From Sulfitobacter sp. SK012 (GTDB lineage Bacteria; Pseudomonadota; Alphaproteobacteria; Rhodobacterales; Rhodobacteraceae): a stretch of 64,000 nt of DNA. Below the pieces are notes generated by a model that had not been told where the DNA came from, did not search any database, and saw only the letters and a list, made by a program, of their open reading frames with translations. The stretch covers positions 4,402,001 through 4,466,000 of the forward strand of contig NZ_CP025804.1 in the NCBI RefSeq assembly GCF_003352085.1. Reading direction: 5' to 3'. Both the position numbers and the translations under genes were made by a program. The stretch's first letter is position 1; each line of letters begins with the position of its first letter. Shown in pieces: positions 37,304 to 46,609 of this stretch.

Positions 37304-39237
37304 CCCTTCCCTCCCAAATACCGCTTTTTCGCAGCCTCCATGCGCTGCATGTCCCGCACTGCGCCATCAATCGCCACTTCATCGGACTTATCCGCATAGC
37401 GAAATTCGCTGTCCGCGTAGCGGTTGATTTCCTGCACGACCATCTCAACCGTGATGGGTTTGCGCATGTCCTCGATCATCGCCTTTTTGGCATCATAGCC
37501 TTTGAACAAGAACAGCTCCGGGTCTTCCATCCATTCATCGGGCAGCTCAAAATCCATCGCACGGACTTTGACTGCATCCGTGATGTTCTTGATCGCGCGG
37601 CCGGTAAAACGTTCGTCAGCCTCTTGGATGCCTTTGAGATAGGTGCCCAGTTTGTTGATCGTATCCAGCTCGCCAATCTCGCCTTTTACGGCTTCATAGA
37701 CCTTCAAGAGGCCTTCCTCGTGAGGCTGCGAATGCGAGTCAAATGACGCGGCAACTGCCTTCTTGATCTGCTGGGCCTCGAACACTTCGTGATCACCCAG
37801 CGGGATGTCGTGGTTTTTGCCCATCAGCAAATACAGAATGTCGACATAGTCGTCCCGCGTTTGCGGCCCATCCACAAGGAACCGCGCGCCCGCCCGTTGG
37901 CGCAGGGCATCATCGACGTTCTCAGGGTAATTCGAGAACATGCCGAAGGTGCAATTGCCGCGCACGACGGTATTTGCCCCCGCAAAACTCTCCATCAGCA
38001 CGGCAGTAATTTCGAGTTGGCCTGCGGAAGACTGCCTATCGCCGCGTTTGCCTGCCAGTTGGTCAATGTCGTCGATGGTGCCGAAACCGATGACACTTGG
38101 ATCGATGATGTTGTTGATAAATGCCTTGGCGTTTTGCCCCGATTTACCCTGATAGCTGTCGATATTATCCGTGCTGAGGTTCTGATACCGAAACGGATAG
38201 CCAGCGACCTGACAATATTCGCTGACCAGCCCCGCCATCATCTGAATAAGCGTCGTCTTGCCCGTCCCCGGCGCGCCGTCGCCCATGAAGGTAAAGATAA
38301 ACCCGCCGAGCTCCGCAAAGGGGTTCAGGTGGCGGTCAAAATCATAGGCCATCAGCATTTTGGCCAGTTTCATCGACTGATATTTCGCAATGTGGTTGCC
38401 AACGACTTCGTTTGGCTTTTTGAACGTCATTGTCAGCGTCGTGGACTTTGCCTTTGAAGCGGGAGAAAATCCACTCACGGTAAAATCATCTGCCTCTACC
38501 CGCCACGCTGCCGTATTGAATGCCTCAAGTCGCGGGGCCGTCTGGGCGCGCAGAGAGACCTTCTCCATCAGGCTTTCGGCAAAGGCGGACACCGTCGCGA
38601 CCAAGAAAGCGTCATCCTGTGCGTGGGCCGCAATATCCTGATCAAGCTCCCACAAAACACCATGCAAAGCGGTCTGGCCGTTGTCTGTAAGGACCTCATC
38701 CACCTCACCCACCTCAACCGCTGCTTCGGGTAGATGAGAAGAAAGGAGGTATGCCGTCGCATTGCCGAACACATAGAGCGTCACCAATGCCTCGGCGGCC
38801 AGCAGTTCAGCGAATTCCGCCTTGCGGGCGGCCGGCAAAGACCCTTCGAGGTTGGCGCGCTTTAGGTCACCAAGGCCAGATTGCTCGGCCACGTTCTCCG
38901 CTACGGCCAACGCAATCGCAATTGCCCGGCGCAGCGCATGCATGACTGTCGCCTGCAACGGGGTGACCAGTTTATCACCGTCATCAGCCCCCATAATTCG
39001 GCCCAACAGCTGTACTGAGCCCGAAACCGCGCGCCGCTGTGTAGCCAAACCCGGTGTCGTTGAGCGAAACCGCCGCCGCGTGCCGATCCCAGATGACTTC
39101 TCCGTCTGAGCCTGTTCCGATCCCGCTTTACCAATCCGGGGCGCGTGGTCGAACGCCTTTAAGAGAGACTGCGCCACCGCAACATGTGCAGCAATATCTT
39201 CTTCACGAAGCTCCATCTGATCGGACGTCTGGCTCAT
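37300..39237 (-). CDS. AAA+ family ATPase, core of an uncharacterised operon
   Basis: 645 residues. The N-terminal ~290 are helical and Ala/Glu-rich without a known domain. The AAA+ domain follows: Walker A GDGAPGTGKTTL near residue 315, Walker B GFGTIDDIDQLAG near 390, sensor-1 type NCTFGMFSNYPENV and an arginine finger region RQRAGARFLVDG. There is a C-terminal lid to the end. The closest look is of a MoxR/CbbQ or classical remodelling AAA+, but I cannot place the clade. AAGGAAG precedes the ATG. It sits in a minus-strand operon with coiled-coil and membrane proteins, so a membrane-protein remodelling role is conceivable. Confidence 0.82.
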   Translation of the reverse strand: MSQTSDQMELREEDIAAHVAVAQSLLKAFDHAPRIGKAGSEQAQTEKSSGIGTRRRFRSTTPGLATQRRAVSGSVQLLGRIMGADDGDKLVTPLQATVMHALRRAIAIALAVAENVAEQSGLGDLKRANLEGSLPAARKAEFAELLAAEALVTLYVFGNATAYLLSSHLPEAAVEVGEVDEVLTDNGQTALHGVLWELDQDIAAHAQDDAFLVATVSAFAESLMEKVSLRAQTAPRLEAFNTAAWRVEADDFTVSGFSPASKAKSTTLTMTFKKPNEVVGNHIAKYQSMKLAKMLMAYDFDRHLNPFAELGGFIFTFMGDGAPGTGKTTLIQMMAGLVSEYCQVAGYPFRYQNLSTDNIDSYQGKSGQNAKAFINNIIDPSVIGFGTIDDIDQLAGKRGDRQSSAGQLEITAVLMESFAGANTVVRGNCTFGMFSNYPENVDDALRQRAGARFLVDGPQTRDDYVDILYLLMGKNHDIPLGDHEVFEAQQIKKAVAASFDSHSQPHEEGLLKVYEAVKGEIGELDTINKLGTYLKGIQEADERFTGRAIKNITDAVKVRAMDFELPDEWMEDPELFLFKGYDAKKAMIEDMRKPITVEMVVQEINRYADSEFRYADKSDEVAIDGAVRDMQRMEAAKKRYLGGKG

Positions 39238-39303
39238 TTGTACTTCCTTCTCAACTTCATCTTTCCCATCGGATTGCCACCGGTGGCATAACGGACCACA
39301 ACG

Positions 39304-40425
39304 TCAATATTGCAAAACACGGCCTTGTGGGCTCACCACAAACTTCGAAACCGATCCAAAGCCGGGCGGGTTTTTCTCCTCCAGCACCTGGTAAGGGCGC
39401 TGAGGCAAAATAATGCTGCGCTGTGATCGCGTAGCACCCAAATCGGCACCTTTGCCACCAAACGGGTCCAACGCAAAAACCTCTCGTTCGACTGTCGAAA
39501 ACCATCCGGCCTTCTCCTCGATCACCCGATCAGAGAGCAGCTCCTCTTCGGTCCAGACCAAAGCCCAGTCCTGACCGGCGGGCGCGTTTGCCTCTGCAAG
39601 AACCTCACGCAAAGGCCCCGCTTGCCGCGTGAAGGCGTTCGAGTACATCGGACCCACGTGAAACCGCCGAAGCCGCTTGGGGTGCAGGTCGACAAAATCT
39701 TCATCAAACCCACGCGCAATTGTCACCAGCTTAAGCCCGCCCAGAGCTTGGGCGTTCAGATGGGCCTGCACTTCCGGCCAACGTTGTGTATCCTTGGGCA
39801 ATGCAACATCGCCGCTGTCCTCAAGCTCCATCAGGTAGATAACAGGTAAATTGACCTGACTGTCGTAGGTCGCCCAATGCAGTCGAAATTGCCGACGCCC
39901 CCCCTCAAGGTTCTTCAGCCATACCGCCTCTGGATGGTTATTTACCCAGAACATCTGCCCTTTCATCAGCTCTTCATAATAGAGCCGTTGAGATAGAGAA
40001 AACTGCAGCTTTGTCGGGATTTTTCGATCCCCCAAAATGGCCTTCACCATTTGATCTTTGAAGCCTTCAACGCTGGGCATTCCAGCCAAATGGCTCACGG
40101 CTTGCTGGGCGTCATTGGCCATGGTCATCAGCTCTTCGGCCACCGGAAAACCGCTATCGCGCTCGTCCATTGTCAAAGAGCCAAAGAAACGCCCCGTCTC
40201 GCGCCCGACCAGCAGATATTTCAGGCTCAGCGCGCGGAAGGTATGGGTTAACCCAGACGCATATCGGGTGAGAATATCTACCTCGCCCCGGTCCAGTTTG
40301 CCTTCTGCTTCCATGACGCCTGCAACCCGCAGCATATGCTGCATGATGCCCTCGAACTTGCGGAAATAGCGGCGGCTGGCGAAGGTGTCGGACAGGCCGA
40401 CGTGGTCGAGTGTCGGATCAGTCAT
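39304..40425 (-). CDS. conserved hypothetical protein of the AAA+ operon
   Basis: 373 residues, soluble. The first ~150 residues are helical (YFRKFEGIMQHMLRVAGVMEAEGKL...), then a mixed alpha/beta part with MFWVNNHPEAVWLKNLEGGRRQFRLHW, and a basic, proline-containing tail. No catalytic motif is seen. The ATG at 40425 overlaps the stop of the preceding gene by 8 bp; an ATG at 40443 is the alternative. It lies 66 bp upstream of the AAA+ gene. Function unknown. Confidence 0.7.
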   Translation of the reverse strand: MTDPTLDHVGLSDTFASRRYFRKFEGIMQHMLRVAGVMEAEGKLDRGEVDILTRYASGLTHTFRALSLKYLLVGRETGRFFGSLTMDERDSGFPVAEELMTMANDAQQAVSHLAGMPSVEGFKDQMVKAILGDRKIPTKLQFSLSQRLYYEELMKGQMFWVNNHPEAVWLKNLEGGRRQFRLHWATYDSQVNLPVIYLMELEDSGDVALPKDTQRWPEVQAHLNAQALGGLKLVTIARGFDEDFVDLHPKRLRRFHVGPMYSNAFTRQAGPLREVLAEANAPAGQDWALVWTEEELLSDRVIEEKAGWFSTVEREVFALDPFGGKGADLGATRSQRSIILPQRPYQVLEEKNPPGFGSVSKFVVSPQGRVLQY

Positions 40426-40684
40426 TCTTTGATTTGAGCCCATTGACGATACGTTGTCGCAGTTGTGCTTGCTCAGCTTTCGGATCCATTGGTTGCGAGT
40501 AAGCCCAATAGGTCCGCGCTATCAGCAAGGTAATCCCCACAGCCGTAAGCGCCGGAATCAGAAACCAATCCGGCAGATAGATGAACGGACTGACCAGCAG
40601 CAAGCCAGCCAAAGCCGCCAACAAACCAAGTGGCCTAAGGGGTGCGCTTTCCTTAGGCTTATCCCCCATACTGGTTGCTGTCAT
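40418..40684 (-). CDS. small membrane protein of the AAA+ operon
   Basis: 88 residues with two membrane helices (LLAALAGLLLVSPFIYL and FLIPALTAVGITLLIART) and a charged C-terminal tail ending QRIVNGLKSKND. The ATG at 40684, with GAGAAG upstream, overlaps the coiled-coil gene by 26 bp; a second ATG at 40669 is possible. The frame extended to 40762 lies inside the coiled-coil gene and looks artificial. Confidence 0.7.
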   Translation of the reverse strand: MTATSMGDKPKESAPLRPLGLLAALAGLLLVSPFIYLPDWFLIPALTAVGITLLIARTYWAYSQPMDPKAEQAQLRQRIVNGLKSKND

Positions 40685-41735
40685 GCTTCTCGATGATCTT
40701 GGCAAAGCGCCGCGCGAACCGCTCGTCCGCCTTCGCCTTCTGCTCCAGTACCTCACGGGCAAAAACCATGTGGTCCTCGTGCTTTTCCATCATCTCGGCC
40801 ATCCGCGCATTTGTTGCAGCACCAATGCCTGCCATGGCTGACTGCGCCTCTTGATCGGTCTTCACGCCGATCTCGTTTATGCGGTGCGCGACGTCCTGCT
40901 GCTGCGCCGTCTTCAGCGATTTGGTCAAAGCATCATAAAGCACAACGCGCTGTTTGGTGTCTGTCTGCAGCTTGTTGATCAGCACCATCTGCGTCGCCGC
41001 CTGGTTCTGCAAACTGTCGATCCAGGTTTTACCCTTTTCGATATAACGCTCCAACGTCTGGGATTTAGCCAGCTTGACCTGCTCCTCTTGCACCAACCCG
41101 TTATATTTGGTGTTGGCAGCCGCGAGTTCAGTCTCAAGCTTGGTGCGTTTGGCGGCATCCGTCTCGGACGCAATCGCATTTTCCAGCTTAATAATCGTGG
41201 GATCCATACCGCCAATATCGGTACGGATCGTTTCAAGCTCTCCAACGGTCAGTTCACGCTCGTCCAACGTTTCGGTCAGGTTGACCTCCACCTTGGTCTT
41301 TTGCTCTTCGAGCATGACCAACTGTCCTTCGAGCAGCTGCACGATTGTATCTGATTTGGCGATCAGATCTTGCAACTTGTCATCGATGGATGCTGAACGC
41401 ACTCGCTCTTGGCGCATGCTGTCAGATTTGGCACCGGAGAAGATGCCAATGATGCTCTCCCACCCGGTTTTTGAACGCATATCGTCAAAGTCCTTGGAAA
41501 AACCGGCGGTAACGTCATCAAGGCCCATAATCAGTTCTGCGATATTGGCATTCATGATCTCAGTGTGCGCATGCACATCCTCAAGCGATGCATTTTCGAT
41601 GTCGATCATCGCATCATCGCCAGCCTTAAGTTTGGCCCGTGCCGTTTCAATCCGGCTGGTAAGTTCAGAAATTTTGCTTTGTGCTTCTGCGACCTGCGTT
41701 TGAGATTCCCGTACCTGTGCATCCAGATTGGCCAT
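40659..41735 (-). CDS. coiled-coil protein, first gene of the AAA+ operon
   Basis: 358 residues, nearly all helix and coiled coil with many Lys/Glu/Gln heptads. There is a short break near residue 90 (KTGWESIIGIFSG) and the C terminus is FARRFAKIIEKHD. No signal peptide or membrane helix. It recalls PspA/Vipp1 and the tellurite-resistance TelA group only in overall shape, not in motif. GGAG lies 8 nt before the ATG at 41735. As first gene, followed by membrane proteins and an AAA+ ATPase, it could be a filament or scaffold acted on by the ATPase. This is inference. Confidence 0.75.
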   Translation of the reverse strand: MANLDAQVRESQTQVAEAQSKISELTSRIETARAKLKAGDDAMIDIENASLEDVHAHTEIMNANIAELIMGLDDVTAGFSKDFDDMRSKTGWESIIGIFSGAKSDSMRQERVRSASIDDKLQDLIAKSDTIVQLLEGQLVMLEEQKTKVEVNLTETLDERELTVGELETIRTDIGGMDPTIIKLENAIASETDAAKRTKLETELAAANTKYNGLVQEEQVKLAKSQTLERYIEKGKTWIDSLQNQAATQMVLINKLQTDTKQRVVLYDALTKSLKTAQQQDVAHRINEIGVKTDQEAQSAMAGIGAATNARMAEMMEKHEDHMVFAREVLEQKAKADERFARRFAKIIEKHDSNQYGG

Positions 41736-41777
41736 CAATCACTCCTTCGTTTCAATCAGTTACGTACAATATAGGTA

Positions 41778-41807
41778 ATGTGAAGGCGATTTACATCACC
41801 TTCACAT
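41778..41807. promoter_or_regulatory. inverted repeat upstream of the AAA+ operon
   Basis: ATGTGAAGG and CCTTCACAT separated by 12 nt, 43-72 bp before the coiled-coil gene. No T-tract, so an operator is more likely than a terminator for the creatinase gene upstream. Confidence 0.55.
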
Positions 41808-41899
41808 CGTTTTCCATTAAACTCTCGCAAATGCACGATACAAAGGAAAGGGCACTGGGGCTCAAGAATATGCCCCGAAACCCCTTGTTGGTATCAGGT

Positions 41900-43111
41900 T
41901 TAGCCCACGACGTTGAACTCTGGACCGTAAGGATAGCCGGTGATGTTATCGTTGCCGGTATCCGTGATCACTAAGATATCATGCTCGCGGTAGCCGCCCG
42001 CACCGGGTTTGCCTGCCTCAATCGTCAACATCGGTTCCATCGAGATAACCATGCCAGGTTCCAGCACAGTGTCGATATCTTCGCGCAACTCAAGTCCCGC
42101 TTCGCGGCCATAATAGTGGCTCAGCACACCGAAAGAATGGCCATAGCCAAAGGTGCGGTATTGCAGCATGTCCCGCTCCGCCAGAAACTCATTTATCTCT
42201 AGCGTGACGTCAGCGCAGCTTGCGCCCGGCTTCAACAAGGCCATTCCAAACTCATGCGCGGCCACATTGGCCTCCCAGATCTTTAGGCTCGCAGGATCGA
42301 CATCTTGCACGAATAGCGTCCGTTCCAGGGCGGTGTAATACGCTGAGATCATCGGGAACGTGTTGAGTGACAGGATATCACCGTGCTGCAAAGCACGCCC
42401 AGTCACCGGGTTATGAGCGCCATCGGTGTTGATGCCTGACTGAAACCAGACCCACGTGTCGCGATATTCAGCGTCGGGAAACCGCTTGGCAATTTCCAGC
42501 TCCATCGCATCACGCCCCGCCATGGCAATGTCGATTTCGCGCGCACCAACCTTGATCGCGTCACGAATTGCGTAGCCACCAACATCGGCAACCTGTGCAC
42601 CGTGGCGGATCAACGCAATCTCAGCCGGGGATTTGTGCATCCGTTGGCGCATCGTGGTCTCGAACAGGTCGACCATCACGGCAGGTTTAAGGAAATCTTC
42701 CAGCTTGTCGCGCTGCATCAGGGTCAGGTGATCCCCTTCATAGCCGATGACTTGCCCTTCACCAGCCACACTAAGGATCGCACGCCAGTAGTTGTCGCGC
42801 TGCCAATCCGTGTAGGTAATGTTGTCAGCAAAGCTTCGGCGCCAAGGTTGGCCTGCATCGATGCCCGCACTGATTGTCACGCAGTCCGTTTGCGTCACAA
42901 CCAAGCCATAAGGCCGACCGAAACTACAATAAAGAAAGCCGGAATAATACGCGATGTTGTGCATTGAGGTGAAAACAGCAGCTGCAACACCCGCCGCGTC
43001 CATCCGCTCGCGCAGCTCTTCGAGCCGCGCTTCATATTCCGCCGCCTCAAAAGGTAGCGTAGATTTTTCGCCATTGTGATAGCGGTACATGTCGGCACGT
43101 GAAGTGGTCAT
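41900..43111 (-). CDS. creatinase (creatine amidinohydrolase)
   Basis: 403-residue M24 'pita-bread' enzyme that hydrolyses creatine to sarcosine and urea. The fold is shared with aminopeptidase P but lacks its metal set. The match to Pseudomonas creatinase is direct: HNIAYYSGFLYCSFGRPY, TYTDWQRDN, WFQSGINTDGAHNPVT with active-site His233 (His232 in P. putida), YRTFGYGHSFGVLSHYYGREAGLELRED and EPGMVISMEPM. GGGAGGG precedes the ATG. No sarcosine oxidase or urease is in the window, so the pathway is completed elsewhere or the substrate differs. Confidence 0.88.
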   Translation of the reverse strand: MTTSRADMYRYHNGEKSTLPFEAAEYEARLEELRERMDAAGVAAAVFTSMHNIAYYSGFLYCSFGRPYGLVVTQTDCVTISAGIDAGQPWRRSFADNITYTDWQRDNYWRAILSVAGEGQVIGYEGDHLTLMQRDKLEDFLKPAVMVDLFETTMRQRMHKSPAEIALIRHGAQVADVGGYAIRDAIKVGAREIDIAMAGRDAMELEIAKRFPDAEYRDTWVWFQSGINTDGAHNPVTGRALQHGDILSLNTFPMISAYYTALERTLFVQDVDPASLKIWEANVAAHEFGMALLKPGASCADVTLEINEFLAERDMLQYRTFGYGHSFGVLSHYYGREAGLELREDIDTVLEPGMVISMEPMLTIEAGKPGAGGYREHDILVITDTGNDNITGYPYGPEFNVVG

Positions 43112-43231
43112 ATCAGACCCTCCCTTACAGAAAGGTCCCGGCGTTCAGGACGAATAGACCTTATTGGGCGCGACGCCATCACACCCAGCCTTGTGCTTGG
43201 GATCGCCCAAATCAACGCACCAATCAAGCCC

Positions 43232-44023
43232 TTACTTCACACCAAGCAGCGCCTTTACCATATCGCTTTCGGAATCAGCCAACGCATCGATCACATCAAA
43301 ATGGTGCAAACCCTCAGCCACCACGCGCCGTGCGCCCCATGCCCGCGCCAAAAGCTCCGCCTGTTCCAGAAACACGGGACGCTCATTGGCCCCGACCCAA
43401 ACGTTGACATTCACACCGTGGGGCGGCGACATATTTGCTGGGCTCTCACTCTGTGCTTCTGCTGCGTCCAACTGCAAGGTTTCGTTCAGACTGGTCTGCA
43501 TGAGCGGGGCCAAATCCGCCACAGGCGAGATCGGAATAATCTGTTCAATGCGGCCGCGCACGTCAGAACTTAGCAAAACGGGGTCAGTCATCCGGGACAC
43601 CAAGTGCCCCCCTGCAGAATGACCTACCAGCGCAATCGGCCCCAGCGTCCGCTTGGATATGTGGGTCACCGCGCGCGCAATTTGGCCAGTGATCTGCGCA
43701 ATCCGTGCATCCGGGCAAAGATCATAGGACGGCATGGCGACGGCCCATCCGCGCCCCAGAGCACCGGCCGCTAAATGGGACCAGCTGCTGCGGTCGAATT
43801 TCATCCAATAGCCGCCATGTACAAAGACAACGGTACCGCGTGACACACCTTCGGGTTGAAAAAAGTCATAGGCCTGCCGGTCCGTGGGCCCGTAAGACAC
43901 ACCTAGTTCCGCACGCGCACCTAGCTTTGATCGGAAGGCCGCTGCCGCTTTTTCCCATGCTGGCGGAAAAGCATCCGCGCCGGGAATATGCGCCGCGTTT
44001 GCATAGGCGTCATCGAGCTGCAT
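43232..44023 (-). CDS. alpha/beta hydrolase (arylformamidase-like)
   Basis: 263 residues. Oxyanion motif HGGYW, nucleophile elbow GHSAGGH and the C-terminal His in LHHFDVIDAL. The HGGYW motif is that of kynurenine formamidase and HSL-type hydrolases. AAAGGATGA precedes the ATG. It lies upstream of creatinase on the same strand (120 bp) and divergent from the gabD-like gene. The substrate is unknown; an N-formyl or ester compound is possible. Confidence 0.82.
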   Translation of the reverse strand: MQLDDAYANAAHIPGADAFPPAWEKAAAAFRSKLGARAELGVSYGPTDRQAYDFFQPEGVSRGTVVFVHGGYWMKFDRSSWSHLAAGALGRGWAVAMPSYDLCPDARIAQITGQIARAVTHISKRTLGPIALVGHSAGGHLVSRMTDPVLLSSDVRGRIEQIIPISPVADLAPLMQTSLNETLQLDAAEAQSESPANMSPPHGVNVNVWVGANERPVFLEQAELLARAWGARRVVAEGLHHFDVIDALADSESDMVKALLGVK

Positions 44024-44102
44024 TCATTCATCCTTTCAAAGTCGAACTGGACAATCATAACCGGAGTTGCTTTGGAGGCCACAAGCAAATGCGGAGAAAG
44101 CT

Positions 44103-45575
44103 ATGACAGCCTCAACAACCGACCTGAAATCCATGCTAAACGACCCTACCCTTTTGGAAACACGCGCCTTTATTGGAGGCAACTGGGTCGACGGTGATGA
44201 TGGAACGTTCGACGTTACGAACCCATCACGCGGTGATGTGATCGCAAAGGTGGCAAACTTGAGCCGGGCCCAAGTCGCCGGAGCCATCGCTCAGGCCGAC
44301 GCTGCACAAAAAGAATGGGCAAGCTGGACCGGCAAAGAGCGCGCAGGTGTCATGCGCAAATGGTTCGATTTGATGATGGAAAATCAGCATGATTTGGGCA
44401 TCATCCTGACTGCAGAGCAGGGCAAACCATTGGCCGAAGCTAAGGGCGAGATCGCGTATGGCGCGTCGTTCATCGAATTCTTCGGCGAAGAAGCAAAGCG
44501 GATTTACGGCGAAACGATCCCAGGCCACCAACGCGATAAACGGATCACCGTCATTAAGCAGCCGATTGGCGTTGCCGCGTCAATCACGCCGTGGAATTTT
44601 CCAAACGCGATGATCACCCGCAAGGCCGCACCAGCATTGGCCGCTGGCTGTGCATTCGTTGCGCGCCCTGCCGCAGAAACACCGCTTAGTGCTATCGTCA
44701 TGGGTGTTTTGGCCGAACGCGCTGGCATCCCAGCAGGCGTGTTCAACGTAGTACCGTCCAGTTCTTCGTCAGCAATAGGCAAAGAGTTCTGCGAGAACCC
44801 CGCCGTCCGCAAGATTACCTTTACCGGATCGACCGAAGTTGGGCGCATTTTGCTCAAGCAGGCCGCTGATCAGGTGATGAAATGCTCAATGGAGCTGGGA
44901 GGTAATGCACCTTTCATCGTATTTGATGACGCCGATTTGGACGCCGCAATCGAAGGGGCTATCTTGTGCAAATTCCGCAACAACGGTCAGACTTGCGTGT
45001 GCGCCAACCGTATCTATGTGCAGGCAGGCGTATACGATGCCTTCGCGGAAAAGCTTAAAGCGCGGGTGCTGCAGATGAAGGTCGGAGACGGCTTTGAGGA
45101 TGGCACCGACCTGGGCCCGTTGATCAACCCCGATGCAGGGGCAAAAGTGCGGGAACACATCGAGGATGCGGTTGCTAAGGGTGGTTCGGTGACGCTTGGT
45201 GACAGTGGCGAGATGAATGGCAACTTCCTGGCCCCGACAATTATCACTGGGGTCACGCAAAAGATGAAAGTGGCGACCGAAGAAACATTTGGTCCACTTG
45301 CACCTCTCTTTAAATTCGACACGGTTGATGATGTGATTGCGATGGCCAATGATACGATCTTTGGTCTTGCGTCCTATTTCTATGCCAAAGACCTGAGCCG
45401 CGTTTACAAGGTAGCCGAGGCGCTTGAGTACGGCATCGTTGGTGTAAACACCGGCATCATCTCGACCGAAGTGGCACCATTTGGCGGGGTCAAACAATCT
45501 GGTCTCGGACGCGAAGGCAGCCACCACGGCATCGAGGATTACCTCGAGATGAAATACATCTGCATGTCGGTCTAA
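44103..45575 (+). CDS. gabD: succinate-semialdehyde dehydrogenase (gabD-like)
   Basis: 490-residue aldehyde dehydrogenase that oxidises succinate semialdehyde to succinate. Motifs: TPWNFPNAMITRK, FTGSTEVGR, base Glu in SMELGGNAPF, nucleophile Cys in NGQTCVCANR. The double-Cys CVC and the GKEFCENPAVRKITFTGS run are typical of GabD. The ATG at 44103 has GGAGAAAG upstream; the longer frame is not needed. It would take the product of GabT (encoded at 15.1 kb). A strong terminator follows. Confidence 0.88.
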   Translation: MTASTTDLKSMLNDPTLLETRAFIGGNWVDGDDGTFDVTNPSRGDVIAKVANLSRAQVAGAIAQADAAQKEWASWTGKERAGVMRKWFDLMMENQHDLGIILTAEQGKPLAEAKGEIAYGASFIEFFGEEAKRIYGETIPGHQRDKRITVIKQPIGVAASITPWNFPNAMITRKAAPALAAGCAFVARPAAETPLSAIVMGVLAERAGIPAGVFNVVPSSSSSAIGKEFCENPAVRKITFTGSTEVGRILLKQAADQVMKCSMELGGNAPFIVFDDADLDAAIEGAILCKFRNNGQTCVCANRIYVQAGVYDAFAEKLKARVLQMKVGDGFEDGTDLGPLINPDAGAKVREHIEDAVAKGGSVTLGDSGEMNGNFLAPTIITGVTQKMKVATEETFGPLAPLFKFDTVDDVIAMANDTIFGLASYFYAKDLSRVYKVAEALEYGIVGVNTGIISTEVAPFGGVKQSGLGREGSHHGIEDYLEMKYICMSV

Positions 45576-45590
45576 CTTAAAACTTTCAGG

Positions 45591-45624
45591 TGGCCCGCTG
45601 TAGCATCCGCGGGCCACTTTTTTC
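45591..45624 (+). terminator. Rho-independent terminator after the gabD-like gene
   Basis: 9-bp stem GTGGCCCGC/GCGGGCCAC with a 10-nt loop and TTTTTT at 45619-45624. The last T touches the stop codon of the convergent lysozyme-like gene. Confidence 0.88.
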
Positions 45625-46373
45625 TAACTCGGGAAAATCTGTGCCATCTCGGCGTCGAATTTGGCCCAGGACATTGATGCCTTGTTCCCTGCATAGCCAT
45701 GGTAGTGCGATTGGCCGGAAGAATTTGGCAATCCCGCCCAAATCATAGCAAGATTATTCATAAATTTGTGACGTGCTATCTTGCCCGTCTTGATTTTGTG
45801 CAAACCCGCCTCTGCAAGTAAAACATCGGCAAGCCGATCCTGGAGAGCCGGTGAAAACCGCGCTTGCGGGGGGACACCTAGTGTTTTGACCAAACGGCGT
45901 AAGGTCGGGGGAATGAACTGATAGCGCCCTATTGCATGGGGCTGTCCCGGAGTGTCCTTTATCCAAGCGTAAATCTCATCAATGGTCAGCTCGGTCGGGC
46001 GCTTGGCCGGACGTATCTTAGCCCCATGTTGGACCGCATCATAACCATGTTTGCGCGATTCTGCCTGACCAATAAGATTCCTTAAACGTTCAATCCCTGA
46101 CCCGCTAAAGACAGATGGAGCGACCATTACCACAGCGGTTTTCACCACCGGATCTGGTAGGGGAGCAAACATACCTGCCCCCGATAGTCCGGCAAACAGA
46201 CTTGCAGCCCGGCGCGGGCCGTTGCTTGCCTCTACCTCAGCGCGGGTCTGGATCAATGCACTGCGCGCAACACCGAGAGATGATGAGCCCAGTAAAGATA
46301 TCGCTTCGCCAAAAGCAGGCATGGATAGCCAAATCATGCAGGCCACAATACCTGCGCAACGTTTCAAAAACAT
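45624..46373 (-). CDS. exported lysozyme-like protein
   Basis: 249 residues. A signal peptide spans about 1-24 (CAGIVACMIWLSMPAFGEA). The C-terminal half looks like a lysozyme-fold peptidoglycan hydrolase: LIGQAESRKHGYDAVQHG with a Glu in the catalytic position, AIGRYQFIPPTLRRLV, and QDRLADVLL. The N-terminal half is low-complexity. It resembles phage-type muramidases carried as chromosomal cell-wall enzymes. There is no other phage gene nearby. The exact glycan bond cut is not certain. Confidence 0.65.
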   Translation of the reverse strand: MFLKRCAGIVACMIWLSMPAFGEAISLLGSSSLGVARSALIQTRAEVEASNGPRRAASLFAGLSGAGMFAPLPDPVVKTAVVMVAPSVFSGSGIERLRNLIGQAESRKHGYDAVQHGAKIRPAKRPTELTIDEIYAWIKDTPGQPHAIGRYQFIPPTLRRLVKTLGVPPQARFSPALQDRLADVLLAEAGLHKIKTGKIARHKFMNNLAMIWAGLPNSSGQSHYHGYAGNKASMSWAKFDAEMAQIFPS

Positions 46374-46609
46374 CAACCCTCACGACAACAGTTTCCATGT
46401 TGCCAGCACAATCACTCAAAGAGATTTAGAATTCGTGATCTGCGAAGACCGCGCCCTTCAGGACCAGAAAAAGTTGGGATTTTCGACCGTAAGGTAAACC
46501 TGACTGCAAAACTATTCCCGTTATGGTAGAATATAGTGCGGCTTATTCATCGCCGTACGACCACTACCTATTCTAACGTCCTAATTTTATTAAAATTATA
46601 GAGGTCACA

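Noticed and set aside
44886..45617. 243-codon minus-strand frame opposite gabD
   Set aside because: Antisense to an intact aldehyde dehydrogenase; no family features.
45624..46373. Lysozyme-like gene as part of a prophage
   Set aside because: No other phage gene, integrase or attachment site nearby; it has its own signal peptide.
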